Part shown: positions 9,818-18,773 of the stretch, in pieces
How the letters are laid out: each line of letters starts with the position of its first letter
Numbering within the stretch: the stretch's first letter is position 1
Origin: Paraburkholderia fynbosensis
Lineage (GTDB): Bacteria > Pseudomonadota > Gammaproteobacteria > Burkholderiales > Burkholderiaceae
Direction of reading: 5' to 3'
DNA: 64,000 bases
Assembly (NCBI RefSeq): GCF_902859935.1
Contig: NZ_CADIKI010000005.1
Location: 186,001 to 250,000 of the forward strand
Program-made: the position numbers and the translations under genes
Notes under the pieces: model-generated
Seen by the model: the letters and a program-made list of their open reading frames with translations, nothing else
Told to the model about the DNA's origin: nothing
The model's database searches: none

Positions 9818-10675
9818 TCAACCATTTCGCATACGAGCAACCAACGCGAGCAAGCGAGCACTCATTTCCTTGGCCGGCAAGTGCGCAAGCCAGCCATGAC
9901 CAGGAAGCAGCCATTCGAAGCGATACGCGGCCAACTTGCCGAGCGATTCAGCGAGCTCGGTCCACGAGTACCAGCATGCATCCCTGAACGCGACTAGGTC
10001 CTGCTCGCGCGGACTCCAGGCAAGTGAATCACCCGAGAAGAGCACGCAATCGTCGAGCAGGTACACCACGCTACCTCGAGTGTGCCCGGGCATCGGAATT
10101 GCGCACACGCCGGCCGCGATGCGCGGTGCTGATCCGTCGTCGAGCAGATCCGTAGCATATGGGGCAGCCGAACTGTCCTCGCGGTGGATCCACACACGAG
10201 CTCCAAACTGGCGCGCGTATTTGTCTGCGTCTGCGACGTCGTCACGATGCGACAGAAGGATGTGCGCAATACCGCCCGAAGCGTCAAACCATTTCACCAG
10301 TTCCGCCGCATACCGCGGTGAGTCGATCAGCAGGTTGCCATCCGGCCGCGCGGCAAAATAAGAATGTGCGCCAAACGACGACCGAGCGTTGAACCCACAG
10401 CGCCACACGCCCGTTATGATCTGCTGCGGAAAGACCGCGGTGCGCGGACGAGGCTGCTTCGTTTCGCTGCGTACGGATGCCGTAGGACATACGAACACCG
10501 CACGCCAGGCAGCAAGCTGCTCTTCCGGCGTGACGGGCTGCCGAACGAATACGCTCTTGTCGTTTCGTTCGGCGATCAGCCCAGGCGCGACGTGCCGCGA
10601 TGCACCGCAATTGATGCACGCCGTGTCGATGTACCATTCCCCTGGGACGGAGTCCGTATTGCGTAGCGGCTTCAT
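9818..10675 (-). CDS. MBL-fold metallo-hydrolase with N-terminal ferredoxin-like segment
   Basis: 285 residues from the ATG at 10675. The first ~70 residues (WYIDTACINCGASRHVAP ... VFVCPTASV) look like the short ferredoxin-like segment seen in a family of MBL-fold proteins. The beta-lactamase fold follows. Its metal site is the variant SHRDDVADADKY instead of THxHxDH, then MPGHTRGSVVYL, LFSGDSLAW and a final LLPGHGW. The open frame could extend to 10927, but that start lies inside an IS30 end. The inner ATG is therefore chosen. Substrate unknown; relatives are annotated only by fold. Confidence 0.8.
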   Translation of the reverse strand: MKPLRNTDSVPGEWYIDTACINCGASRHVAPGLIAERNDKSVFVRQPVTPEEQLAAWRAVFVCPTASVRSETKQPRPRTAVFPQQIITGVWRCGFNARSSFGAHSYFAARPDGNLLIDSPRYAAELVKWFDASGGIAHILLSHRDDVADADKYARQFGARVWIHREDSSAAPYATDLLDDGSAPRIAAGVCAIPMPGHTRGSVVYLLDDCVLFSGDSLAWSPREQDLVAFRDACWYSWTELAESLGKLAAYRFEWLLPGHGWLAHLPAKEMSARLLALVARMRNG

Positions 10676-10899
10676 TCCATGCTCCGGTTCTGACAACGCA
10701 TCGCAACCTCGCAGTTCCCATGATAGAACTTTCAACCGCCCCCTGACGACCGGAGCAACGGAAGGCAATCGGAGGCTCGAGCTTCGTAGCGCTTTACCTC
10801 TTGACCGAGCCGTCATTGCACCGAATTTGGGTCGCCGGCGAAGGGGCGAAATCGACCCGCTTCGGCCTGTCGGCGCAACATTCCTCCAGAGGCAGCTTC

Positions 10900-11083
10900 G
10901 AGGGGCGGATTCAACCGGTGGATGCAATAGTTTGCTGGAATCGTTCAGCCGGTGTTTCGTAATCCAGGGTCTTTCGTGGTCGCTCGTTCAGCCTTCGTGC
11001 CACGGCGTTGAGTTTGGCCTGTGAGTAGACCGACAGGTCGATGCCTTTCGGAAAGTACTGTCTTAACAGGCCGTTGGTATTTT
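10900..11083 (-). mobile_element. IS30-family element remnant, right end and transposase C-terminus
   Basis: Read on the minus strand, the frame ending at TGA 10913-10911 gives [20 protein letters not shown], then the [11 protein letters not shown] block and AERFQQTIASTG. This is the C-terminus of IS30-family transposases. The element end GGTTGAATCCGCC follows at once. Upstream of ~11083 the similarity stops, so about 300 residues and the left end are lost. Confidence 0.85.
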
Positions 11084-11122
11084 TGTGATCTGAAGCACTT
11101 GTTGGTTCCGCAGTAGAGTCAA

Positions 11123-11983
11123 TCAGGCGTCGAGCGCATACGGATCAACTGTCAAAGCTGCGATCGCAGACCAGTCGCGATCGCCCATGCCCGCGTCGAC
11201 AGTTTCGGCCATCCGGACATGTACCGCGGCGAGCATCGGCAACGCGCGGCCAGCCTGTTCTGCTGCTTCGGAGGCAAGACGGAGATCCTTCAAGCCGAGC
11301 GACGCCTTAAAGCCAGGTTGATACTCGTTCCGGATGATATTGCCGGAGTAGGTCTGATAAGGACGACTACCGAACAGCGTTCCAAGGATCAGTTCGAAAA
11401 AGCGCTCTCGCGAAAGTCCGTTCGTCTCGGTTAGAACTACGGCTTCTGCCATCGCCTCTATCGCCATGGCGATCATCATGTTGCAGGCGATTTTGGCGGC
11501 ATAGGCCATGGGTGGCTCCTCGCCCATGTACCAGACGCGTTTGCTGATGACTTCCAGCGCTGGCTTTACTTTTTCCAGAGCGGTTGACGCGCCGGCGGCG
11601 AGCACGTTGAGTTCGCCCCTGGCGGCAACGTCCGGCCGCCCCAACACCGGCGCAGCCACATAGCCGACTCCTGCCGCACCGTGTATCTCCACCAGCTCCC
11701 GTGCGAACGCCACGGAGATGGTCGATGCCACGACATGCACCAGGCCCGGCCGTGCCTGACACAGCAGATTCGCATCCAGCAAGACGCTACGGATCGCCGC
11801 GTCGTCGGACAGCATCGTCAGGACCATGTCGGCCTGCAACGCCTGCGCAGGCGACTCGACCATGCGCACACCTTCGACATTCCCGCCAGCGCGATTCCAC
11901 GCGGTGACGGTATGGCCGGCAGCGACCAGATTGCGGGCAATTTCCCGGCCCATTGCGCCTAGACCAATTATTCCGATTTCCAT
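11123..11983 (-). CDS. NAD(P)-dependent beta-hydroxyacid dehydrogenase (3-hydroxyisobutyrate dehydrogenase family)
   Basis: 286 residues from the ATG at 11983, which has GGAGA 7 bases before it. The Rossmann motif GIIGLGAMG is at the start. The family substrate-binding segment follows, with APVLGRPDVAARGELN where relatives carry the D-APVSGG motif. The catalytic lysine lies in the helix AAKIACNMMI (the usual K-x-x-x-N). It would oxidise a beta-hydroxy acid or reduce a tartronate-semialdehyde-like substrate in the cytoplasm. It is the last gene of a leftward cluster (EthD, hydrolase, SDR scar, this gene) opposite a LysR regulator. It appears intact although the SDR in front of it is wrecked. 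Confidence 0.88.
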   Translation of the reverse strand: MEIGIIGLGAMGREIARNLVAAGHTVTAWNRAGGNVEGVRMVESPAQALQADMVLTMLSDDAAIRSVLLDANLLCQARPGLVHVVASTISVAFARELVEIHGAAGVGYVAAPVLGRPDVAARGELNVLAAGASTALEKVKPALEVISKRVWYMGEEPPMAYAAKIACNMMIAMAIEAMAEAVVLTETNGLSRERFFELILGTLFGSRPYQTYSGNIIRNEYQPGFKASLGLKDLRLASEAAEQAGRALPMLAAVHVRMAETVDAGMGDRDWSAIAALTVDPYALDA

Positions 11984-12072
11984 TTGATTCTCCAGGTAAA
12001 TAAGCTGCTGAACGAGCTGGCAAGGGAGCCGACAAACGAGAGCGAGGTCTGTCCGAACCGAACAGCCGAATC

Positions 12073-12740
12073 TCAACCAAAGTCGGTTGCGATGGCAACC
12101 TGTCGCCCTGCGTCGATGTCTTCGCGAAGTGCCGCCAGCTTGCGATCGGCAATGCCGTAGGCGACCGGTCGCAAGGGCAGGTGCAACGGTGGCGCTTCGC
12201 TGTCGACGGCCTGCAGCATCACGTGAACAGCCTTGGCAAGGTCGCCGCACTTCCTGATCCAGCGCCTCAGACAAGCCCTCGACTGCGAACTTGATGGCGC
12301 CGTGTTAGCCAGAGCCCCCCGCGCCGGCAATCCCGAAAGTAGATGACAGATTGACGATGCTCTCGCCGCGCCGCTCGCGCAGTACGGGCAATGCTGGGCG
12401 GGTGACTTCGATCAGCCCGAAAACATTCACCTCGAACATCGGCCGGTACTGGTCGGGCACGCCTTCCTCGATCGCTCCGAACAGGCCGTAGCCCGCGTTG
12501 TTGACCAGCACCTCCAGGCAGCCGAAGGTTTTCCGCAGCCAGCGCCGCGGCCGTCATGGCCGCCTCCGGTTGCGTGACGTCCAGCGCGCACACGCGCACC
12601 GTTTCCGGATACTGCTCCGCCAGCGCTCGCAGCGTCTCCAGGTTGCGAGCCGTCGCCACCAGCTGGTCCCCTCGCGCCGCTACCGCCAGCGCGAGATGTT
12701 GGCCCCGTGCGCGGGAGCAGCCGGTAATCAACCAGATCTT
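12073..12740 (-). pseudogene. Short-chain dehydrogenase, decayed by frameshifts, a stop and a deletion
   Basis: Pieces in three frames line up as one SDR. TGCSRARGQHLALAVAARGD (cofactor motif with one glycine lost) and RVCALDVTQPEAAM come first. After a frameshift near 12510 come LVNNAGYGLFGAIEEG and SIVNLSSTFGIAGAGGSG. A TAA at 12307-12305 falls where the catalytic Tyr of YxxxK is expected, and IKFAVEGLSEALDQEV follows it. Then ~80 residues are missing before DLAKAVHVMLQAVDSEAP and a normal C-terminus. No functional product is possible. It sits between the hydrolase and the beta-hydroxyacid dehydrogenase and was probably part of their pathway. Confidence 0.88.
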
Positions 12741-13756
12741 TTCACGGTTGTCCTTGCGCCCTGCGTCGCTGCTTCCGTGTGTTCGATGAGCCAGTTCAAT
12801 ACCGGCGCCAGCGCTTCATCGGAGTTCTTCTCGTAGATGAGCCCGTGGCCATTGCCGAACACGCCATGGTCAGGAAGATGCAGCACTTCGGCGTGGCTGC
12901 CTGCCGCTTTGAGTTGCTCGATCGCGGGTCGGCTCGCAGCGGCAAACGCGGAGGCCTCGGCCGTAACGGCGACGATCGGCAATCCAGCGAGCGCCGGCAG
13001 CCGGTGCGTACCCGGGGCGGCCGCGCGCAGTTCGGCAGGCGACGCGACCGGCGGCTCCCAGTTCAGCGGCGCCGCCGCGAGGCCCCATGTCAGCGACCCG
13101 ATATTGGGAATCTCCGCGAAAGGAGGGCCCATCGGCTCGATCGCGACGATCGCTTTCACGAGTCCCGGCCGGCGATCAGCTACTAACCAGCCGACTGGCC
13201 CCGACGCCGAGTGCGTCAGCAGGATCGCCGGGCCAATTCGGTCCAACAGCTTTGCGATCCGGTCCGCCTCCATGTCCTCGGAAAATGCGAGGTCGGTGGG
13301 AAGCGGACCATAGCCGGCGATGAACTCGTCCATCGCGGCCTCGTCATCCCGGGCAAAGGGCCATTGAGTGTGCTGACCTTCGTATTCGGCCGGGAAGTAG
13401 ATCTGGCGGCCGTGTTCATAGGAAAACGCCGGGCCCATCGGTCCCATCGTCTCGACGTGAAAGGGTGAGCGTCCTTGTCCCGGACGGTCGGCGACGAGAA
13501 CCGCATAGCCCGCTTCGACGAGGCGCTGTGCCCAGCCGGGCCGGCCCTCCGGCGTGTCGAACCACTCGGTTCCCTGATAGCCGCCTCCATGGAGAAGCAC
13601 GATCGGCCACGGACGAGTCACCTGTTCCGGCGCTTCCCACTCGACAAAGAGCGGACCGCATTGGTAGGTCTCTCCGTCTCGTTCGATCCGGTCGCCGGCA
13701 ATCCACATGTGTCCGCGACGCACAGTGCGGGGGGCTGCATTTTTCCAGAAGGCCAT
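12728..13756 (-). CDS. Alpha/beta-hydrolase fold enzyme
   Basis: About 342 residues from the ATG at 13756, which has GGAG 8 bases upstream. An ATG six bases further out is less well placed. The oxyanion region is VLLHGGGYQGTEW, the nucleophile elbow is THSASGPVGW, and the histidine is in LPDHGVFGNGHGL near the end. This gives a normal Ser-His hydrolase layout. There is no signal peptide. Its 3' end overlaps the start of the decayed SDR. With EthD and a beta-hydroxyacid dehydrogenase it forms a LysR-linked catabolic operon, probably for an ester or lactone, but the substrate is unknown. Confidence 0.85.
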   Translation of the reverse strand: MAFWKNAAPRTVRRGHMWIAGDRIERDGETYQCGPLFVEWEAPEQVTRPWPIVLLHGGGYQGTEWFDTPEGRPGWAQRLVEAGYAVLVADRPGQGRSPFHVETMGPMGPAFSYEHGRQIYFPAEYEGQHTQWPFARDDEAAMDEFIAGYGPLPTDLAFSEDMEADRIAKLLDRIGPAILLTHSASGPVGWLVADRRPGLVKAIVAIEPMGPPFAEIPNIGSLTWGLAAAPLNWEPPVASPAELRAAAPGTHRLPALAGLPIVAVTAEASAFAAASRPAIEQLKAAGSHAEVLHLPDHGVFGNGHGLIYEKNSDEALAPVLNWLIEHTEAATQGARTTVKRSG

Positions 13757-13827
13757 GGTCATTCTCCTGTCCTTAACATGAGTAACGTGAGGGGCGCGAG
13801 ACGCGCGCGAGTCGTGCATCACCCCCG

Positions 13828-14154
13828 TCAGAGCCGGGCGACGCGCAAGCGTGTCGGGGAAATGTCGGTGAAGGTCTGAACGTCGGCCATGACTTCGGCC
13901 GCTTCCGGAGATCCGAAGCAGGCTTCAACGGCCGCCTCGTCGCGGAAACGGCATTCGCAGATCACGAGGGTGCCCACGCGGGTGTTCACATCCGTCAGCG
14001 CCGGAAAGAAAGCCGCGACATCCTCTAGACCGTAGCGTCGCCATGCCTGCATCACGAGCGGCAGGTGATGTTCGACGTAATGGCTCCGGTCGAAGCGGTC
14101 GTTGGGCGCGCCTTTATAGGTGACGTACACGGTTGGTGATGCGATGCGAGACAT
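13828..14154 (-). CDS. EthD family small protein
   Basis: 108 residues. It has the dimeric ferredoxin-like alpha/beta-barrel pattern of the EthD family: TVYVTYKGAPNDRFDRSHYVEHHLPLV at the front and FRDEAAVEACFGSPEAAEVM towards the end. Family members sit in ether, polyketide and quinone degradation operons, and their chemistry is often undefined. It is the first gene of the leftward operon, divergent from LysR. The residues SHYVEHHLP correspond to the conserved His patch of the family. Confidence 0.85.
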   Translation of the reverse strand: MSRIASPTVYVTYKGAPNDRFDRSHYVEHHLPLVMQAWRRYGLEDVAAFFPALTDVNTRVGTLVICECRFRDEAAVEACFGSPEAAEVMADVQTFTDISPTRLRVARL

Positions 14155-14244
14155 GACAATCTCCGTTCAGCCTGTCGTTCTGATCAGCCTCGCGAAACCA
14201 CTCGCGAGGACGTTGGGGCATGCAACGGATCGAAGTCTCGCAAA

Positions 14245-14273
14245 TTCATTCATGTTCGACAATTCACTATAAT
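14245..14273 (+). promoter_or_regulatory. Likely sigma-70 promoter of the LysR gene
   Basis: A perfect TATAAT at 14268-14273 lies 17 bases after TTCATT (14245-14250, weak -35). It sits in the 154-bp divergent gap between EthD and LysR and points towards LysR. Confidence 0.5.
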
Positions 14274-14308
14274 GCACGCTGTCCGTTCATTTTTGTGGGT
14301 GCGTGGGT

Positions 14309-15160
14309 ATGGAGTGGAGCGACGTCAGGATCTTCCTCGCGGTAGCGCGTACAGGGACGCTCGGCGCCGCCGCACGTGGGCTGCAGCTGAGTCATCCGAC
14401 CATCGGGCGGCGGCTTCGCGCACTCGAAGAGGCCACGGGACAGGTGCTGTTTCAGCGAACCGCGGACGGTTTCGTTCTGACGGAGGAAGGCAGCGCCATC
14501 CTGCCGCTCGCCGAGCAGATGGAAGAGAGCGCGTTGACGATGGAGCGCAGGCTGACCGGCGAGCAGCAGAAGCTGGAAGGAACCCTCAAGGTGTCGTCGG
14601 CCGACTGGTTTGGCGCCTATGTGCTGCCACCGGTGATCGCCGAATATTCCAGCGAGTATCCGCTGGTTGAAATCGAGGTTCTGACTGGGACACGCCTGTT
14701 CGATCTCGCACAGCGTGAAGCGGACGTTGCATTCCGCATTGTTCCGTTCAACGGGCCCGATATCGTGCAAAGACGGCTGACCCGGATGCGCTACGGGGTC
14801 TACGTGGCCACAGCAAGTGCCGACCCAGTGGAAAGTGACGGCATGGGGCACCGCTTGATCGCGATGGATACGTCGACCGGCGGCTTTCCCGATATCGACT
14901 GGCTAAAAAATCGCTTCCCCAACTCGGGCGTCGTATTGCAGTCGAATAACCGCAATGTCCAGGCACAGATGTGCGGGCGAGGTTTGGGCATCGCCGTTTT
15001 ACCGCGACCTGTCGGAGATCAGCTCGGTACCATTCGCAGGCTCGATCTGAGCGACGAGCCGCCGAGTCGGGAGATCTGGATGGGCTACCATCGCGATCTC
15101 AGGCGGCTGCATCGGTTACGAGCTTTTGTGGAGCTGGCGGTTAAACATCTGGCGGATTAG
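14309..15160 (+). CDS. LysR-family transcriptional regulator
   Basis: 283 residues. The winged helix is at ~1-60 (DVRIFLAVARTGTLGAAARG, HPTIGRRLRALEE), followed by the effector-binding domain. The ATG at 14309 fits the family start MEWSD better than the GTG two codons earlier. It is divergent from the EthD/hydrolase/dehydrogenase operon, the classic arrangement for a regulator of its neighbour. It is of the short type with an MGYHRDLRRLHRLRAFVE ending, as in regulators of xenobiotic operons. The effector is unknown. Confidence 0.9.
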   Translation: MEWSDVRIFLAVARTGTLGAAARGLQLSHPTIGRRLRALEEATGQVLFQRTADGFVLTEEGSAILPLAEQMEESALTMERRLTGEQQKLEGTLKVSSADWFGAYVLPPVIAEYSSEYPLVEIEVLTGTRLFDLAQREADVAFRIVPFNGPDIVQRRLTRMRYGVYVATASADPVESDGMGHRLIAMDTSTGGFPDIDWLKNRFPNSGVVLQSNNRNVQAQMCGRGLGIAVLPRPVGDQLGTIRRLDLSDEPPSREIWMGYHRDLRRLHRLRAFVELAVKHLAD

Positions 15161-15719
15161 TCGATGGACGCGATTAATATCGAACTGTAGGGGCTCACGA
15201 GCCGGTTGACACCGGCCTTTCAGACCATTGCTCTGAGCGAGTGAGACTTGCCACATGTGGGCGAAATTGCAACGGCTAAGATGGATCGATCGCCTGAGAC
15301 AGGGCGGATTTCGTCACGGCAGAAAAGATTCGCGGGGAAATCGAGCGTTAATCTGCCTGACTACCGTAGCTTTCGGATGGTTCGCCGCGTGTCGAGCCGG
15401 CCCCTCGTCAAACCCCTGTGGCGGCAGCTATCAGGCAATCCGGCCGTTCTACTGTCCGCTCCGACCGACGCGCAGTTCATGGCCGAAGAGACCCGTTCGA
15501 TAAGCATTTTGCAGTGCCGACGTTGGAGCCCTCAACGGCAGCTTTCCGGCGACCTGCTTGAGTACCTATTGACGCCAATGGGTTGCCGTCCGCCTGGAAA
15601 CTGCGACCGTCTGCTTTCGCGTGCGACATTCGCTCGCGGCGCTCGTGAGCTTGTGAAGCCATACTTGACGGACGATCAAGCGACGTCCGAGCCATCGCGC
15701 CGACCATGCCGATCTATGG
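15161..15719. other. Gene-free stretch
   Basis: About 560 bp. Open frames exist on both strands, but none shows a recognisable domain or a plausible ribosome site. No repeat or terminator is evident. It may be decayed DNA. Confidence 0.5.
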
Positions 15720-18011
15720 TCATCGAGCCCAATCCCACCCGAACGGAGTGGGATCACGGCTGACGTTGTCATCGCCATCGCCGGTGTCGCGCATCGCCAC
15801 GTTAACCGTAAAGGTGCTCTGTGCAACTATGTTGTCGGATGCGTTGCCGACGTAAACCGTATAAGTCCCTGCGGCGATGTTCCAGCTCTGCGCTGCATTG
15901 TCCCAATAGCTAAGCGCGTGAAAACCGTTAATCGGATAGATGTACATCGAAAGCGCCCTCTTCTCGCCCGGTTTGAGCAGCACTTTCTGGAATGCAATCA
16001 GCCGCTTCGTGGGTTCGCCGAGGTTCGGCGGCAAGCCCAGATAGACCTGTGCGACCTCCGCGCCTTCCCGCAGCCCGGTATTCTCCAGGGTCAGCGCGAC
16101 CACAATCGGGCCGTTGCCGGTATAGCCGCGCGGCGAAACCTGGACGTCGGAAATCTTGAAAGAGGTATACGACAAGCCGTGACCAAACGCGAACAACGGT
16201 TTGACCTGTCGCGTGTCATACCACCTGTAACCGACCAGTAGACCCTCCGAATAGTGCACAACGGGATCCGACCCGGACGTTCCGGGGTAGCGCTCCGGCA
16301 TGCTGGTAGGAGTATCCGTAGCCAGTCGTGGATACGTCACCGGCAGCTTGCCGGAAGGATTGGCCAGTCCAAACAGCAATCGCGCGACGATGTTGCCGTC
16401 TTCCTGTCCCGAATACCATGTCTCCAGAATTGCCGGAACCTGATCGACCCACGGCATCAGAACCGGGTCGCCGTCCTTCAGAACGACGATCGTTCGCTTA
16501 TTGCGGTTGGCGACAGCCGCTATCAACTTGTCCTGCCCTTTCGGCAACGACAGATCGGGACGGTCACTCCCCTCTCCAGTCACGACGCCCGCCATCACGA
16601 TCGCGACGTCGGCCGTCGCCGCAGCCGCGGCGACCGCAGCGTCCATGCTGCCGTCGTTCGGCACGGCGAGCGTCTTCACGGTCGCACTGGAGCCTAGCTG
16701 CCGAAGTACGTTCGTGATCCCTTGCTGTGGGCCGACGGTGTAGGTAGGCAGTACTCGCGAGCTACCGCTTCCGCCAGCGATAGCGTCATCCACATAGGTA
16801 TTGTGGCCAACAATCGCGATCGATTTGATCGCGCCCGACAGCGGCAGCAGATTGCCGCTGTTCTTCAATAGCACCGCGGACTGTTCTCCGATCGCACGGG
16901 CCTCGGTTCCGTCATTCTGGATCGTCGTGGAATCGAGCGGCGTACGGGCTACCGGACGATCGAAAATGCCGGCTTTGAACATCTGCGTGTAACGACGGGT
17001 CAGCGCCTGGTTGACCGTCGCCATGGTCAACTCGCCAGTCGCCAAGGCCTCGTTAAGGTTTGGCAGCGTGAACCAGATACCCGACTGCATCTCGAGGTCC
17101 AGACCGGCATTCATCGCCGGTGCAGTCGAATGCGTTGCGCCGAAGTCGGACTGCACGTAGCCCATGAAACCCAATTCACCGCGCAAGATTGCATTTAGCG
17201 TTCGCGGCGTTTCGCAGGCGTACGTCGAGCCGATCCGGTTATAAGAACACATCACCGAGGCGACGTTGCCCCTTCTGACGGACACGGCGAATGGCAGCAA
17301 ATAGATTTCGTGAAGCGTACGGTCATCGACGACCACACTCACAGTGTTCCGATTCGCCTCCTGATCGTTGAGTATGAAATGCTTGGCCATCGCAATGACG
17401 CCGTTCTCCTGCGCACCGCGGATCTCGTTTTCGGCTATGACGCCGGCGAGTACCGGGTCTTCACTGAGGTACTCGAAGTTTCGGCCACCTTGTCCAACGC
17501 GGACCGCGTTCATGCCGGGCGCTTCGACTACGTGCAGGCCCAGCATGCGTGCTTCACGGCCCAACACGTCGCCGTACGCTCGCGCAAGGGTGGGATCGAA
17601 GCTCGCAGCCAGCGCCATCGACATCGGCAATGCGGTCGCCCGGTCCTGCGGCACGCAGTCGCCCGCCCCAATGCCAACCGGCCCATTCGTAATCCGGAAC
17701 GTCGGGATGCTCAGCGCCGGTATGCCCGGGATGTGACGGGTACTGTTTCCACACGCCGGCACCTCGGCTATCGTGCCGCTTTGGCCATGCAACTGGGCGG
17801 CTTTCTGATCCAATGTCATCGCACTGACCAGCAATGCCGCTCGCCGCTCGGGAGCAAGAGCCGTATTCATCCACGGCGGCCCGCTTGCCGCTTGCGGCGC
17901 ACCCGCTGACAGCGAAACGAACGCGGCAACGTAAGCGGCGCTTTTACATGCAATGCGGATCGCGTGATGCGGGGTCCAGCGTGGATGAGGTGATGCTTTG
18001 AAATTCGACAT
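15720..18011 (-). CDS. Glycoside hydrolase family 3 (beta-glucosidase type), exported
   Basis: 763 residues from the ATG at 18011. A leader with a hydrophobic segment (SAAYVAAFVSLSAGAPQAAS) indicates export. The GH3 N-domain has RITNGPVGIGAGD, GREARMLGLHVVEAPG, KHFILNDQE and the nucleophile aspartate in VQSDFGATHS (usually SDW). The C-domain (VLLKNSGNLLPL, GSGSSRV) and a fibronectin-III-like domain (YTSFKISDVQVSP, GAEVAQVYLG) follow. It should cleave terminal beta-linked sugars from oligosaccharides or plant glycosides in the periplasm. It stands alone, with no transporter beside it. Confidence 0.92.
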   Translation of the reverse strand: MSNFKASPHPRWTPHHAIRIACKSAAYVAAFVSLSAGAPQAASGPPWMNTALAPERRAALLVSAMTLDQKAAQLHGQSGTIAEVPACGNSTRHIPGIPALSIPTFRITNGPVGIGAGDCVPQDRATALPMSMALAASFDPTLARAYGDVLGREARMLGLHVVEAPGMNAVRVGQGGRNFEYLSEDPVLAGVIAENEIRGAQENGVIAMAKHFILNDQEANRNTVSVVVDDRTLHEIYLLPFAVSVRRGNVASVMCSYNRIGSTYACETPRTLNAILRGELGFMGYVQSDFGATHSTAPAMNAGLDLEMQSGIWFTLPNLNEALATGELTMATVNQALTRRYTQMFKAGIFDRPVARTPLDSTTIQNDGTEARAIGEQSAVLLKNSGNLLPLSGAIKSIAIVGHNTYVDDAIAGGSGSSRVLPTYTVGPQQGITNVLRQLGSSATVKTLAVPNDGSMDAAVAAAAATADVAIVMAGVVTGEGSDRPDLSLPKGQDKLIAAVANRNKRTIVVLKDGDPVLMPWVDQVPAILETWYSGQEDGNIVARLLFGLANPSGKLPVTYPRLATDTPTSMPERYPGTSGSDPVVHYSEGLLVGYRWYDTRQVKPLFAFGHGLSYTSFKISDVQVSPRGYTGNGPIVVALTLENTGLREGAEVAQVYLGLPPNLGEPTKRLIAFQKVLLKPGEKRALSMYIYPINGFHALSYWDNAAQSWNIAAGTYTVYVGNASDNIVAQSTFTVNVAMRDTGDGDDNVSRDPTPFGWDWAR

Positions 18012-18364
18012 ATCGGTTCTCGATCGAGTGATCAAGGAAAAAGGGACCCGATATGCAATGAGCTTCTTCGTTGTTCGTTTACGGCATTGCGAATCCAGTC
18101 GCCGTTTTTTCTCGAGTCACGGTTCATCGGAGTGACACTCGGCGAGCCCTCTTAGACCGGCTGCTGGAAATGGAATCACACAAAGTAGTTACTTCAGCGG
18201 AAGCAGCCGCATCAATCGTCGTCTTATGACTGATTTTAGTGCTGCCGTTCGACGCAGCTTCAATCTCGTAAACCCTGCTGAACAGGCAAACTGTCCCGTC
18301 ACAGCAATCGCCGCGACGTCGTTCTTTGCTCCTGCTTCAGCGACAAAGACCTCGCCCAAAAGGT
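18012..18364. other. Gene-free stretch before an IS5-type scar
   Basis: About 350 bp upstream of the GH3 gene. It should hold that gene's promoter. No protein-like frame was recognised. Confidence 0.4.
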
Positions 18365-18583
18365 ACGCGCGACCAGCTGCTCGAAACGCACGGCCTGGCG
18401 GCGCAGGAGCTCGCAATGGTCAACGAGGGCCCGATGGCGAAGGGCCTCATGCTGAAAGTCGGTTCGGTAGTTGACGCCACGTTGATTTCAGCCCCAGGTT
18501 CAACGAAGAACAACGCCGGGACGCGTGACCCGGGCATGCGTTCGACGCAGAAAGGCGGTAACTGGTACTTCGGAATGCGAGCG
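18365..18583 (+). mobile_element. IS5-family transposase fragment
   Basis: The frame contains QLLETHGLAAQELAMVNEG, GLMLKVGSVVDATLISAPGS, TRDPGMRSTQKGGNWYFGMR. This is the middle of IS5/IS1106-type transposases, including the VVDATL strand that carries the first catalytic aspartate. Flanking parts of the transposase and the terminal repeats are not recognisable, so it is a dead internal fragment of ~73 codons. Confidence 0.8.
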
Positions 18584-18773
18584 CTCGACGCGGCTCAAAT
18601 GTCTGCACGTGGTGGGCGAGTTGCGATCAACGTCCGGTAGGACAGTGCGCGTTCATGGCCGCTCTGTGCCGCCGGCGGCAGTCGCTCGTCGGACCCGCAC
18701 CAGTCTCTCACCGTTACCGAAAACGGACATTCGAGTGGTGAATGCCGCGGGCGTACGCAGCCTCAAGTGCCGC

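Noticed and set aside
10676..10927. Longer N-terminus for the MBL-fold protein
   Set aside because: The added residues are low-complexity and their start lies inside the IS30 end; the inner ATG begins the conserved part.
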